41,200 nt of DNA from an uncultured Ruthenibacterium sp. (GTDB taxonomy: Bacteria > Bacillota > Clostridia > Oscillospirales > Ruminococcaceae), in contig CALXBO010000018.1 in assembly GCA_944386565.1 (NCBI GenBank), positions 1 through 41,200 on the forward strand, read 5' to 3'. Shown one piece after another: positions 33,187 to 41,200 of the stretch (positions are counted from its first letter, which is position 1; the number at the start of each line of letters is the position of its first letter). Below the pieces are notes generated by a model. That model made no database searches. It was not told the DNA's origin and worked only from the letters and a program-made list of their open reading frames with translations. Position numbers and translations under genes: made by a program.

Positions 33187-33971
33187 GCGAGATCACGGAA
33201 CTTCTGGATTTGAACGGCGAATTCGGCGCCGATCCGGCGCTGCGCGCGCCGCAGTCCTTCGTGCAGGGGCGCGTCACCGACAACGGCGACAAGGAGCACC
33301 CCGGCATGGTCAAGGTGGAATTTCTGTCATGGAAAGAGGGCGGCAACATCTGCGAGTGGATGCCGGTGCTGCGCCCGTACGCGGGCAAGGAGTACGGCGT
33401 GTACTGCGTGCCGGAGGTGGAGGACATCGTCCTCGTGGGCTTCCTCGGCCCGCAGATGAAGCGCCCGTTCGTGATGGGCGTGTTCTATCCCGCCGGGGCG
33501 AAGTACCCCGGGCAGAACTTCGACGCGAAGAACCTCAAGAAAACCGCGCGCACGAAGGGCGGGCTCGAGCTCGTCTTGTCGGACGAGGACAAAAAGCAGT
33601 CCTGCACGTTCACGACGCCCAAGGGCATCACCGCCGCCGTCAGCGACGAGACCGGGACCGTCACCATCAAAGACAAGGACGGCAAGAACAAATTCTTCCT
33701 CGACTGCAAGAACGGCGCGCTCGAGATCACGACGGAAAAGAAGATCACGCTCAAGACGGGCAAGTGCACCGTGACGATCGACGGCCAGGGCGGCGAGGTG
33801 TCCGTGGAGTGCACGAAATTCACCGCCAAGGCGCAGCAGCAGGCCGCCGTGACGGCCAACCAGTCGCTGGAATTGTCCGGCGGCATGCTCAAGGCCGAGG
33901 GCAAGCAGACCGCCGAGTTCAAGGGCGGCACGATGGCGCAGCTCTCGGCCGCGATGGTCAAGATCAACTGA
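33183..33971 (+). CDS. Spike / baseplate assembly protein V-like (gp5-like OB-fold plus beta-helix)
   Basis: A 262-residue spike protein. Residues about 25-110 form the OB-fold (FVQGRVTDNGDKEHPGMVKV, then YCVPEVEDIVLVGFLG and RPFVMGVFY), the family signature of gpV/gp5/VgrG-like proteins. Residues 125-262 form a beta-helical stalk of alternating short strands (TIKDKDGKNKFFLDCKN, ALEITTEKKITLKTG, VSVECTKFTAKA). It ends with a short Ala/Gln-rich segment to which the PAAR-like tip would bind. No lysozyme domain is inserted, so the particle carries no built-in cell-wall hydrolase. The ATG overlaps the hub stop. Confidence 0.94.
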   Translation: MSEITELLDLNGEFGADPALRAPQSFVQGRVTDNGDKEHPGMVKVEFLSWKEGGNICEWMPVLRPYAGKEYGVYCVPEVEDIVLVGFLGPQMKRPFVMGVFYPAGAKYPGQNFDAKNLKKTARTKGGLELVLSDEDKKQSCTFTTPKGITAAVSDETGTVTIKDKDGKNKFFLDCKNGALEITTEKKITLKTGKCTVTIDGQGGEVSVECTKFTAKAQQQAAVTANQSLELSGGMLKAEGKQTAEFKGGTMAQLSAAMVKIN

Positions 33972-34002
33972 CGGCAGCGCGCCGCAAGAAAGGAGCTGCT
34001 TC

Positions 34003-34419
34003 ATGGCAGGCACACGGGATTTTCTGGGCACGGGATGGAACTTCCCGCCCAAGACGGACGGCGCGACAGGCCGCATCGCGATGAGCAGCGAGGAGGAGAA
34101 CATCCGCCAGTCGGTGCTCATCATCCTCACGACACGCTGCGGCGAGCGCGCGATGCTGCCGGACTTCGGCTGCAATCTGCACGACTGCGTGTTCGAGCTG
34201 CCCGACACCTCGGCGATGAGCATGGTGCGCGCGGAAGTCGTGCGCGCGCTCACGCGCTGGGAGCCGCGCATCATCGACGTGGAGGTGGACATCGACGACA
34301 CCGACATGGGCGAGGGAAAACTGCTGTTCCGTATCAGCTACACCGTCCGCTCCACCAACAACCCCAACAACATCGTGTTCCCCTACTACCTGTACGAGGG
34401 CGTCGGGGACGAACTGTAA
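34003..34419 (+). CDS. gp25-like baseplate wedge protein (Afp9)
   Basis: A 138-residue GPW/gp25-family protein, the conserved baseplate wedge part from which the sheath nucleates. It has the expected GTGWNFPP start, the EEENIRQSVLIILTTRCGERAMLPDFG block with the conserved Glu/Arg motif, and the EPRIIDVEV, then LLFRISYTVRSTNNPNN strands. Its length matches homologues. GAAAGGAG lies before the ATG. It is followed after 21 bases by the two large wedge proteins. Confidence 0.96.
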   Translation: MAGTRDFLGTGWNFPPKTDGATGRIAMSSEEENIRQSVLIILTTRCGERAMLPDFGCNLHDCVFELPDTSAMSMVRAEVVRALTRWEPRIIDVEVDIDDTDMGEGKLLFRISYTVRSTNNPNNIVFPYYLYEGVGDEL

Positions 34420-34440
34420 ACCGCAAGGAGGACCGCAACC

Positions 34441-37290
34441 ATGCAAGACGAATCGAGGCGCGCGCTGCGTGAAACAATGACGGCGCTGGCGCAGTCCTAC
34501 GTCCCGGAGTGGCGCTTCTCCCCCGATGACCCGGACGCCGGCAGCGTGATGGCGCTGCTTGTGGAAGACATGCTCGCGGACAGCGAAGCGCGCTTTTCCG
34601 AAGTGCTGCGCATGCACCGCATCCACTATCTGAATCTCTTTGACCGCCTGTGCCCGCAGCCGGTGCGTCCCGCGCAGACGTATGTGCGGTTCGAGCCGGT
34701 GGCGAGCGCGTCCGGCCCGGTGTACGTGCCGCGCGGCACGGAGCTCCAGGCCGACGGCGAAGCGGGCGGCGCGGCGCTCATGTTCGAGACCGAGCAGGGC
34801 ATCACCGTCACGAGCGCGGTGCTCGACGCCATCGTCGAGGCGCAGCGCGGCGGCGACCGCATCGTCACCGTGCTCGACGGCGCTTCGGCGGACAGATGCA
34901 CGTTCACCGTGTTTGACCCCGACCCCGAGAGTGAAGCGCACCACATCCTGACACTGGAATTTGACCGCGGGCTCGAGGCGCTGGGCGGCGGCGAGGTGGG
35001 CCTGCGCGTGCACACGTCCGACCCGGACGACGCGCCCGCAGCCGCCGAAACGCTCGCAAAGGCGCACTTCTTCCTGCCCGGCGAGGGCGAGGAAGAGGGC
35101 CTGCGCCCGCTGGCGGCTCCGCGCGCCGAGGGCGACACGCTGTGGCTCGCACTCGAGCCGGACGTGTGCGAGACTTCGCAGCGCTTCGTGCTCTGCATTC
35201 AGGCGGACGGCCCGCAGGATCTTGCGCTGAGCGGCGCGGAACTCGTGTTCTCGCGCGAGGACGTCGCGCCCGACGAAGTCTGGTGCGGCGGCGTGACGCA
35301 GCCCGCCGGACGCTTTGCCCCGTTCGGCAATCCCCTCGAACTGTACGCCGAGTGCGGCGTCGAGAGCCGCGCGGTGTTCGCGCGCCCGGGCGCGGACGTG
35401 CGCATGGAGTTCGACATCGACTTCGAGACGCTCGAGCAGACGCTGCCCGAGCCGGAACTCGACATCGACTACAAGGTCATCATGAAAAAGACGCGCCCCG
35501 TGCCAAGGCCCGAGACGCGCGACGTCAAACCCGACTACGTGCTCATCGAGTACCTCTCGACGCGCGGCTGGAAGCGCCTTGTGCCCGACGAAAACGCGGC
35601 GCTTCTCTTCAACGGGTCGGCGCAGGGGCATGTGACGCTCGCGTTCCGCTGCCCGGACGATGTGCTGCCCGCCGCGGAGATGACGGGCGAGTACCGCCTG
35701 CGGATGCGGATGCTGCGCGCGGAGGGGCTGTATCAGCTGCCCTGCCGCCAGCACATCCCCGTCGTGACGGGCCTGCGCTTTTCGTATTCGTACGCCGCGC
35801 ACCCGCTCGCGCCGACGTCGGCCGTCGCGCTCAACAACTTCGCCTCGCGGGACCTCACGCCTGCGTGGCGCAAACAGCGCGCCGCGCAGCCGTTCGTCAC
35901 GGCCGAGCAGGAGGGTGCGTGCCTTTACCTCGGCTTTGACGCGCCGCCCGAGGGCAGCCCGCTGAGCCTTTACTTTGAAGTGGAAAACAACGAGGACCTC
36001 CCGCTCGACTATGCGGTGGAGTACCTCTCGCCCTCCGGCTTCGAGCCGGCGCAGACGGCGGACGGCACCGAGGGGCTGCGCTATTCCGGCGCGATGCTCA
36101 TTCTCGTGCCCTCCGACGTGAGCCGCAGCGTGCGCTACGGGAAGGACCGCTACTGGCTGCGCCTGCGCTGCGCGCAGATGGCCGCGCGGCCGGGGCTCCC
36201 GGTCGTGCACGGCATCCGCGTCAACACGGTGCGCGCCGTCAACCGCGCCACGCGCACCGAGGAATTCTACATCGACGATCCCCGCGCCGCCGTCACACTG
36301 CATCTGCAGGAGCAGAACCTGCTCGGCGCGCGCGTGTATGTGAACGAAACCTCCCCCGCGCACCCGGACGGCGAGTGGGTGGAGTGGCAAAAGCGCGTGT
36401 ATGCCGCGCAGCGCGGGCGGTTCTACGAGCTCGACGCCGAGGCCGGGACGGTCACGTTCGACAAGCACACATTCAGCGTGTACGCAGCGCCCGAGGGCGC
36501 GCCGGCGGTGCGCGTCGAGTACCGCAGCTATCAGGGCGCGCAGGGCAACGTCCCGGCGGGGGCCATCCGCACGATGACGCGCCCCGTGCGCTTCATCAGC
36601 CGCGTGGAGAACACGATGGCCGCGTACGGCGGCGTGAGCGAGACGGGCGAGGAGGCCGCCGCGCGGCGCGTGTCCGATCTGCTGCGCACGCGCGGCCGCG
36701 CCGTCAGCGAGCGCGACTACTTCGACATCATCTCGCAGCTCGGCTGCGGTGTGCGGCAGATCAAGTGCCGCAGCGGCGTGGACCGCGACGGCGAGGATGC
36801 GCCCGACACCGTCACCGTGGCGCTGCTCATCGACGAATATGAGAAAGGCAGCCACATCTTCTCCGCCGTCAAGGACGCCGTGGCCGACGCGCTGACAAAG
36901 GCGGGCGGGCTCGTGCCGCTGGGCAAGACGCTTGTTCTGTGCCAGCCGCAGTTCGTGCGCTTTTCCGTCAGCATCTGGCTGCGGTGCAACTCGATGGAAC
37001 AGGTCTACGAGGCGCAGCGCGCCACCGAGCGCGCCGTGCGCGCCTTCCTCGACCCGCTCTCGGGCGGCTTCGACGGCCGCGGCTGGAAGATCGGCGTTCT
37101 GCCCACGTCCCGCCAGCTGCTGGCGTATCTGAAACTGCGCGACGCGTCGCTGCACGTGGAGCGCATGGCGGTGGTCGCCCGCGTCGACGGGCAGGACCAC
37201 GCGGTGGACGAGGATTTCCTCGCCCGCGTCAAAAACCCCTTCGTCATGGCGGTCAACGGTGTGCACACCGTGTACGCGCGCACCGTCTGA
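34441..37290 (+). CDS. Baseplate J/gp6-like wedge protein (Afp11-like)
   Basis: A 949-residue wedge protein. The N-terminal region (TALAQSYVPEWRFSPDDPDAGSV) is the standard opening of large baseplate proteins, and the C-terminal third contains the baseplate_J core: GNVPAGAIRTMTRPVRFISR, GVSETGEEAAARRVSDLLR, RAVSERDYFDIISQLGCGVRQIKC. The middle (about 100-620) is an extended beta-rich insertion. Two such proteins form the ring that locks the sheath to the hub. AAGGAGG precedes its ATG. The following gene shares the N-terminal pattern, so the pair looks like ancient paralogues corresponding to Afp11 and Afp12. Confidence 0.94.
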   Translation: MQDESRRALRETMTALAQSYVPEWRFSPDDPDAGSVMALLVEDMLADSEARFSEVLRMHRIHYLNLFDRLCPQPVRPAQTYVRFEPVASASGPVYVPRGTELQADGEAGGAALMFETEQGITVTSAVLDAIVEAQRGGDRIVTVLDGASADRCTFTVFDPDPESEAHHILTLEFDRGLEALGGGEVGLRVHTSDPDDAPAAAETLAKAHFFLPGEGEEEGLRPLAAPRAEGDTLWLALEPDVCETSQRFVLCIQADGPQDLALSGAELVFSREDVAPDEVWCGGVTQPAGRFAPFGNPLELYAECGVESRAVFARPGADVRMEFDIDFETLEQTLPEPELDIDYKVIMKKTRPVPRPETRDVKPDYVLIEYLSTRGWKRLVPDENAALLFNGSAQGHVTLAFRCPDDVLPAAEMTGEYRLRMRMLRAEGLYQLPCRQHIPVVTGLRFSYSYAAHPLAPTSAVALNNFASRDLTPAWRKQRAAQPFVTAEQEGACLYLGFDAPPEGSPLSLYFEVENNEDLPLDYAVEYLSPSGFEPAQTADGTEGLRYSGAMLILVPSDVSRSVRYGKDRYWLRLRCAQMAARPGLPVVHGIRVNTVRAVNRATRTEEFYIDDPRAAVTLHLQEQNLLGARVYVNETSPAHPDGEWVEWQKRVYAAQRGRFYELDAEAGTVTFDKHTFSVYAAPEGAPAVRVEYRSYQGAQGNVPAGAIRTMTRPVRFISRVENTMAAYGGVSETGEEAAARRVSDLLRTRGRAVSERDYFDIISQLGCGVRQIKCRSGVDRDGEDAPDTVTVALLIDEYEKGSHIFSAVKDAVADALTKAGGLVPLGKTLVLCQPQFVRFSVSIWLRCNSMEQVYEAQRATERAVRAFLDPLSGGFDGRGWKIGVLPTSRQLLAYLKLRDASLHVERMAVVARVDGQDHAVDEDFLARVKNPFVMAVNGVHTVYARTV

Positions 37291-37327
37291 CGGCCAGATT
37301 TCACGGGAAGTGTCCCGGAGGTGACTT

Positions 37328-39412
37328 ATGCTGCAAGTACCGCGCCTCGACGGCGACGATTATGAATCCATCTTTCAGCGCGCGCGCTCGCGCATCCCGG
37401 CGCTGACCTCGGAGTGGACGAACTTCAACGCCGCCGACCCCGGCATCACCACGCTGCAGACGTTCGCGTGGCTGTTCGACACGCTTCACTACTACATGAA
37501 CGCGTCGGGCGAGGTGCACAAACTCAAATACCTCAAACTGCTGGGAATCCGCCCCGAACAGCGCCCCGCCTCGTGCGTGCTGGCGTTCGAGGGCGAGGGC
37601 GCGCTCGACGTGCCCGCGGGCACGCGCGTCTGGGCGGATGACGTTCCGTTCGAGACGTGTGAGACGCTGCGCTGCGCGGCGAACCGTATGACGCATGCGT
37701 ACGTGATGCGCGGCGGCGCTGTGCGCGACGTGACGGGTGAGGCGGGCGTCGACGGCGGCTTTGCCGCGCTCTTCACGCCCGGCGGCGCGCCCGGCGAATG
37801 GCTCGCGCTCGGCTTTCAGTACGCGCTCGAAAGCGGTGCGCAGCTGTATCTCGAGATCGCGCCCGAAGACCGCACGCCCTTCGGGGAGGACTTCTCGCTC
37901 GCGCGGCTCGCGTGGGAGTATTTCGACGGCCGAGTCTGGCGCGCGCTGCGCGTGGAGAGCGACGAGACGTGCGGCCTTCTGCGCAGCGGTTTCGTGGCGC
38001 TCGGCTTTGACGCGCCGCACGCATCCGGCGCGCCGGACGGCATGGAGGAGGCGTTTTATCTCCGCTGCCGCACCGTGGAGAACGAATACGACGTCGCACC
38101 CCGGCTCGGCCGCGTGCTGCCGTGCTGCGTGCGCGCCCGCCAGGTGCAGACGTGGGCGCGCGTGTGGCAGGGCGTGTCGGACGGGGGAGAAGCGCTCTGC
38201 CCTGATTTCCGCGCCCGGCCGGGCGATGAGATCACCGTCTGCGCGAGAAAACCGGGAGAAGAAACATGGACCATCCTCTGCTCGTCCGCCGATGCGGATG
38301 AAGCCGTGACCGTGCCGGAGGGCGAGGGGAGAGCGCGCATCGCGTTTTCCGAATCCGCGCGCCCGGCGGCGGGCGACGAAGTGCTCGTGTGGAGCATCTC
38401 GCCCGCGGCGGCGGAAGCTGCGTATCTCGGCCGCACGGACGGCTGCTCCGGGCAGCGGCTCGCCATCGACGCGGAGAACCTCTCCTCCGTGCGCCTTGCG
38501 CTCGTAAAGAACGGCAAAGCGCAGCTCTGGGAGCCTTGCGAGGACCTGCTCGAAGCCGGATGGGACGACTGCGTGTTCCGTCTCGATGAGGCCGCGCGGC
38601 AGATCGTGTTCGGCGACAGCCTGCACGGCCGTCAGCCCGAAGCGGGCTGGGACGTGTACGCCGTGCAGCTCGAGACCTCGCGCTTTGAGGGCGGCAACGT
38701 GCTCGCGGAGAGCGCCGGCGCGCCCGGGGACGAACTGCCCGGCGTCTCCCGCGTTTTCAACCCGTCGGCCGCCGAGGGCGGATGCCGCCGCCGCACGGCC
38801 GCTGAACTTCAGGCGGAGCTCGACCGGCTGATGACGACGCCGACCCGCGCCGTGAACGCCGGCGATTACCGCGTCCTCGCGCTCGCGACGCCGGGCCTGA
38901 TGATCGACAGCGTCGCCGTCATCCCCATGAAGGAATACTGCGAGGCGTACCGCGCCGAGCCCTTTGCGCCGAACACAGTCGTCGTGGCCGTGAAGCCGCG
39001 CGCTGCCTCGCGCACGCCGCGGCTCTCGGAGGCGTACCGCCGCGCCGTGGCCGCGCAGCTCGAGCGCTGCCGCCTGCTCGCGACGGATGTGCGCGTCACC
39101 GGCGCGCGCTACGTGGGCGTGAGCGTCTACGGCCGCATCCGCCTGCGCGCGGGCGAGGCGGATGCGCGCAGCCGCGTCGAAGCCGTCATCCGGCAGCAGG
39201 CCGAGACGGTGGACACCGGCGAGTACGGCCGCGCCGTCGACTACGGCCGCCTGTTCTCGGCGCTCGAGCTCGAGCCCGCCGTGCAGAGCGTCGAACAGCT
39301 CTCGATGGAGTACGTCGGCGCAGGCGGCGGCAAGAACGAACACGGAGACATCACCGCCGGGCCGGACTGCCTGACGTATGTGCGGGAGATCGGCCTTGAA
39401 TACATCGGATAA
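37328..39412 (+). CDS. Baseplate assembly protein, second wedge paralogue (Afp12-like, TIGR02243 type)
   Basis: A 694-residue putative baseplate assembly protein. The N-terminal RIPALTSEWTNFNAADPGITTLQTFAWLFDTL, followed by KYLKLLGIRPEQRPASCVLAF, is the hallmark of this family and parallels the previous gene. The C-terminal part again has wedge features (AELQAELDRLMTTPTRAVNAGDYRVLALATPG, IDSVAVIPM). The pair of wedge genes follows gp25 as in other eCIS loci. GGAGGTGAC gives a very strong SD five to six bases before the ATG. The middle of the protein is beta-rich and varied. Confidence 0.93.
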   Translation: MLQVPRLDGDDYESIFQRARSRIPALTSEWTNFNAADPGITTLQTFAWLFDTLHYYMNASGEVHKLKYLKLLGIRPEQRPASCVLAFEGEGALDVPAGTRVWADDVPFETCETLRCAANRMTHAYVMRGGAVRDVTGEAGVDGGFAALFTPGGAPGEWLALGFQYALESGAQLYLEIAPEDRTPFGEDFSLARLAWEYFDGRVWRALRVESDETCGLLRSGFVALGFDAPHASGAPDGMEEAFYLRCRTVENEYDVAPRLGRVLPCCVRARQVQTWARVWQGVSDGGEALCPDFRARPGDEITVCARKPGEETWTILCSSADADEAVTVPEGEGRARIAFSESARPAAGDEVLVWSISPAAAEAAYLGRTDGCSGQRLAIDAENLSSVRLALVKNGKAQLWEPCEDLLEAGWDDCVFRLDEAARQIVFGDSLHGRQPEAGWDVYAVQLETSRFEGGNVLAESAGAPGDELPGVSRVFNPSAAEGGCRRRTAAELQAELDRLMTTPTRAVNAGDYRVLALATPGLMIDSVAVIPMKEYCEAYRAEPFAPNTVVVAVKPRAASRTPRLSEAYRRAVAAQLERCRLLATDVRVTGARYVGVSVYGRIRLRAGEADARSRVEAVIRQQAETVDTGEYGRAVDYGRLFSALELEPAVQSVEQLSMEYVGAGGGKNEHGDITAGPDCLTYVREIGLEYIG

Positions 39413-39427
39413 AAGGGGGCGTGCCGC

Positions 39428-40528
39428 TTGAAGCAGCCGCTGAAACAAGTGAATTTCTACCGCCGCGCGCTCGCGGCGGGCTGTGCGCAGGGCTTTGAGC
39501 CCGACGGGCAGCTGTGTCTGCACCTGACGGGCGCGCAGGGCGGGGCGTATTTCGTCTCGTTCGATACGGCCGACCCCGACGGCACGTACCACCGCCTTGT
39601 CGTGGACGGCGATTTCGCCGGCGCAAAGCTCGAGGTCATCGCCGCCGTGAGCCCGGCCGACGCCGCGCCGGGCGTGGAGGATCTCTCCGCGTTCCTCGCG
39701 TCGGACGCGCCCGCCGTGCAGAAGATGGCGGCGCTCACGGCGCTGCCGCACGTGCGCGCCGTCAACCGGCAGGACATCCTGCTGCACGAGCTCGAGGGGC
39801 GCTGGGTGTACCTGTGCGTGTGCGCCGCGGTGCAGGAGACGGAAGAGTGCGTGCTGCGCGGCATCCGTCTCGAATTTCCGAAGTACAGCTTCACGCGCTA
39901 TTTCCCGGAGATCTATCAGGACAATGATTTTTTCACCCGCTACCTCGCGGTGTTCCAGTCGATGTACCTCGACCTCGAAAAGCGCGTGGACGACGTGCCC
40001 CTCGCGCTCGACTACGAGAGTGCGGACGGCGAGCGGCTCGAAGCGCTGGCCTCGTGGCTCGGCATCGACACGGCGGGCGGCATCTTCGGCCCCGAACAGC
40101 TGCGCGAACTCATCCGGCACAGCGCGCTGTATCAGGGCGGCAAGGGCACGCGCGCGGCGCTCGAGAGCGTCGTGGAGCTCGCGTGCGGCGTTCGCCCGCG
40201 CATCGTCGAACAATTCCAGTGGAGCAAAAAGCCCGTCACGGCCGCGCGCCGGAAACTCTATGAGGAGCTCTACGGCGAGGACAGCAACGCGTTCTGCGTC
40301 ATCCTCGACCTCACCGGCCGCGCGCAGCCGCTGCCCGTCAGCGAGGCGCAGCTCGACGCGCTCATCGACGCATACAGCATGCTCGGCGTGCGCCACAAGC
40401 TGGTGTTCCTGCGCCGGTGCAGCTACACCGACACGCACTGCTATCTCGGCGTCAACAGCTGTCTGTCCACGCCGGAGACGGCGAGCGTCGACGGCGTTCG
40501 CCTCGGCGGCTACTTCACCGTCGGCTGA
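39428..40528 (+). CDS. P2 gpI-like tail/baseplate protein (TIGR02242 type)
   Basis: A 366-residue protein whose C-terminal ~220 residues match the gpI-like tail proteins at the periphery of eCIS baseplates: FTRYFPEIYQDNDFFTRYLAVFQSMYLDLEKRVDDVP, then LEALASWLGIDTAG, LIRHSALYQGGKGTRAALESVVEL, and a terminal domain. The N-terminal ~145 residues form an extra beta-rich domain that could contact fibres or a membrane partner. The start is TTG at 39428, nine bases after AAGGGGG; no ATG or GTG in frame fits better. It is the last gene of the operon, followed by a bidirectional terminator, so no tail fibre or effector gene follows. Confidence 0.92.
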   Translation: MKQPLKQVNFYRRALAAGCAQGFEPDGQLCLHLTGAQGGAYFVSFDTADPDGTYHRLVVDGDFAGAKLEVIAAVSPADAAPGVEDLSAFLASDAPAVQKMAALTALPHVRAVNRQDILLHELEGRWVYLCVCAAVQETEECVLRGIRLEFPKYSFTRYFPEIYQDNDFFTRYLAVFQSMYLDLEKRVDDVPLALDYESADGERLEALASWLGIDTAGGIFGPEQLRELIRHSALYQGGKGTRAALESVVELACGVRPRIVEQFQWSKKPVTAARRKLYEELYGEDSNAFCVILDLTGRAQPLPVSEAQLDALIDAYSMLGVRHKLVFLRRCSYTDTHCYLGVNSCLSTPETASVDGVRLGGYFTVG

Positions 40529-40558
40529 CCGCAGCATCCGGAATGCAAAACAAAAAAG

Positions 40559-40604
40559 CGCCGCGCCCGCTGCCGGAACCGTCCGGTGCGGGCGCGGCGG
40601 TTTT
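40559..40604. terminator. Bidirectional terminator between the CIS operon and the convergent gene
   Basis: A 12-bp GC stem (40559-40570 with 40588-40599), with an inner CCGG/CCGG stem around the loop, is followed on the + strand by TTTT and preceded by AAAAAA, giving a T-run for the minus strand. It serves both converging transcription units. Confidence 0.9.
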
Positions 40605-40612
40605 ATATGCCG

Positions 40613-41200
40613 TCACATCATGCGCTGTGCTGTCTCGATGAATTCCTGGCACGAAGCGCGGTGTTTCGCCGCTTCGCTCCGTTTGGCCTCCACCGCGCGG
40701 CGTTCGTCGTTCACGCAGCGAAACAGCCGCGAGCTGTACTCCTGCTGGGCGGCGCGCACGGTGCGCTCAAAGCGGCGCGCGCCCTCGCCGAGTTCGCGCG
40801 CGGCCGCAGCCGCAGCGCTCTGCACGGCCTCGCGGCACGCATCCCGCAGCGCCTCGCGTGCGGCGGGCAGTTCCACGCGGTCCGGGAACTGTGCGGCGAG
40901 CGATTCCCGCTGCGCCTGCGTCGAGAACGCAAGGCGCGGCGCGGCAATGCGCCCCAGCGCCCGGCGCGCAAGGGGAAGCGCATCTTCAGCGTCCTTTCCC
41001 GTCAGCGTGCGCTGCGCGAAGCGGACGAGCTCGCTTTGCAGATGTGCCGTGTCCGTCAGCGGGGCGTACAGGTCGGCCCACAAAAGCGCCATATCCCGCT
41101 CGAACGCCGCGAGAAATTCCACGGTGTCCGACGCCTGCCAGTAGGATTTCGCCGCTTCCTTCACGCTGTATTCGCGGTGGCTGCGGCCCCACGTCCACGG
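40613..41200 (-). CDS. Unrecognised helical protein, C-terminal part (runs off the window)
   Basis: The minus-strand frame stays open from its stop at 40613 to the window edge. A GTG at 41164 could be read as a start, but coding continues in frame beyond it (PWTWGRSHREYSVKEAAKSY), so this is most likely the C-terminal ~195 residues of a longer protein. It is rich in Ala, Arg and Glu, with heptad-like helices such as AAREALRDACREAVQSAAAAAARELGEGAR-type segments, and without membrane helices. No family was recognised; the C-terminal helical part of a large GTPase or scaffold is possible but unsupported. It converges on the CIS operon and is not clearly part of it. Confidence 0.65.
   Translation of the reverse strand, partial: PWTWGRSHREYSVKEAAKSYWQASDTVEFLAAFERDMALLWADLYAPLTDTAHLQSELVRFAQRTLTGKDAEDALPLARRALGRIAAPRLAFSTQAQRESLAAQFPDRVELPAAREALRDACREAVQSAAAAAARELGEGARRFERTVRAAQQEYSSRLFRCVNDERRAVEAKRSEAAKHRASCQEFIETAQRMM

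Noticed and set aside
6180..40528. Prophage
   Set aside because: No integrase, terminase, portal, capsid, holin or endolysin; DUF4255 and AAA+ genes point to the eCIS lineage.
6180..40528. Classical type VI secretion system
   Set aside because: No TssJ/L/M membrane complex, TssA, TssK or ClpV; sheath is one gene of the eCIS type and the genome appears Gram-positive.
33964..40537. Two >1000-codon minus-strand open frames opposite the baseplate genes
   Set aside because: Mirror-image of strong codon bias in the wedge genes; no SD, no domain, biased composition.
1..41200. tRNA or rRNA genes, insertion sequences
   Set aside because: No cloverleaf-like segments, rRNA stretches, transposase frames or terminal repeats were noticed.

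Overview
The window is GC-rich DNA with strong third-position GC, purine-rich Shine-Dalgarno (SD) sites before almost every gene, frequent GTG and occasional TTG starts, and single-membrane cell-surface architecture (signal peptide plus C-terminal membrane anchor and cytoplasmic basic/acidic tail). Together with the metabolic neighbours (ThrE-type exporter, GPH-family symporter, ATC-hydrolase family protein) this suggests a high-GC gut-type Clostridia/Firmicutes bacterium, for example Oscillospiraceae-like. The taxonomic placement is inference.

Bases 1-5993 hold ordinary metabolic genes: the end of a threonine/serine exporter subunit, a metallo-beta-lactamase-fold hydrolase, an ATC-hydrolase-like protein with a GPH sugar/glycoside symporter, and a pair of PLP-dependent aminotransferases preceded by a near-consensus promoter and a short structured RNA/leader ending in a terminator-like hairpin. 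A strong intrinsic terminator (5955-5993) closes this part.

Bases 6180-40528 form one same-strand block of 22 genes, mostly overlapping or separated by fewer than 80 bases and closed by a bidirectional terminator at 40559-40604. It encodes a contractile injection system (CIS) of the phage-tail-like / extracellular CIS lineage: AAA+ ATPase, DUF4255 (Afp16/Pvc16) cap protein, PAAR-like tip, one sheath, one tube, tail assembly protein, DUF6760 protein, tube-initiator paralogue, LysM-type tube adaptor, a hub and a spike in separate genes, gp25-like, two baseplate-wedge proteins and a P2 gpI-like protein. There is no capsid, terminase, integrase or lysis cassette, so it is not a prophage; there are no TssJLM or ClpV proteins, so it is not a classical type VI system.

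The unusual part is the 5' half (6180-23935), where the CIS genes share an operon with a membrane and signalling module: a receiver domain lacking its phosphoacceptor Asp, an unknown basic protein, a 2461-residue surface protein with GLUG and chitobiase-C-terminal-like repeats and a C-terminal membrane anchor, a 602-residue Ig-tailed protein, a single-pass membrane protein, a multi-pass HAMP protein ending in a degenerate class III cyclase domain, and a single-pass MORN-repeat protein with a poly-serine linker. My reading (inference) is a membrane-associated, signal-gated CIS in a Gram-positive cell, with extracellular sensing or adhesion domains wired through non-catalytic signalling folds to the ATPase and injection apparatus. 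A recognisable tape measure, tail fibre and effector are missing. A 709-residue Ala/Pro-rich protein sits inside the tail gene block and is the main unexplained component. The sheath gene has a split ribosome binding site bridged by a perfect hairpin.

The last 590 bases carry the 3' part of an unrecognised helical protein on the opposite strand.
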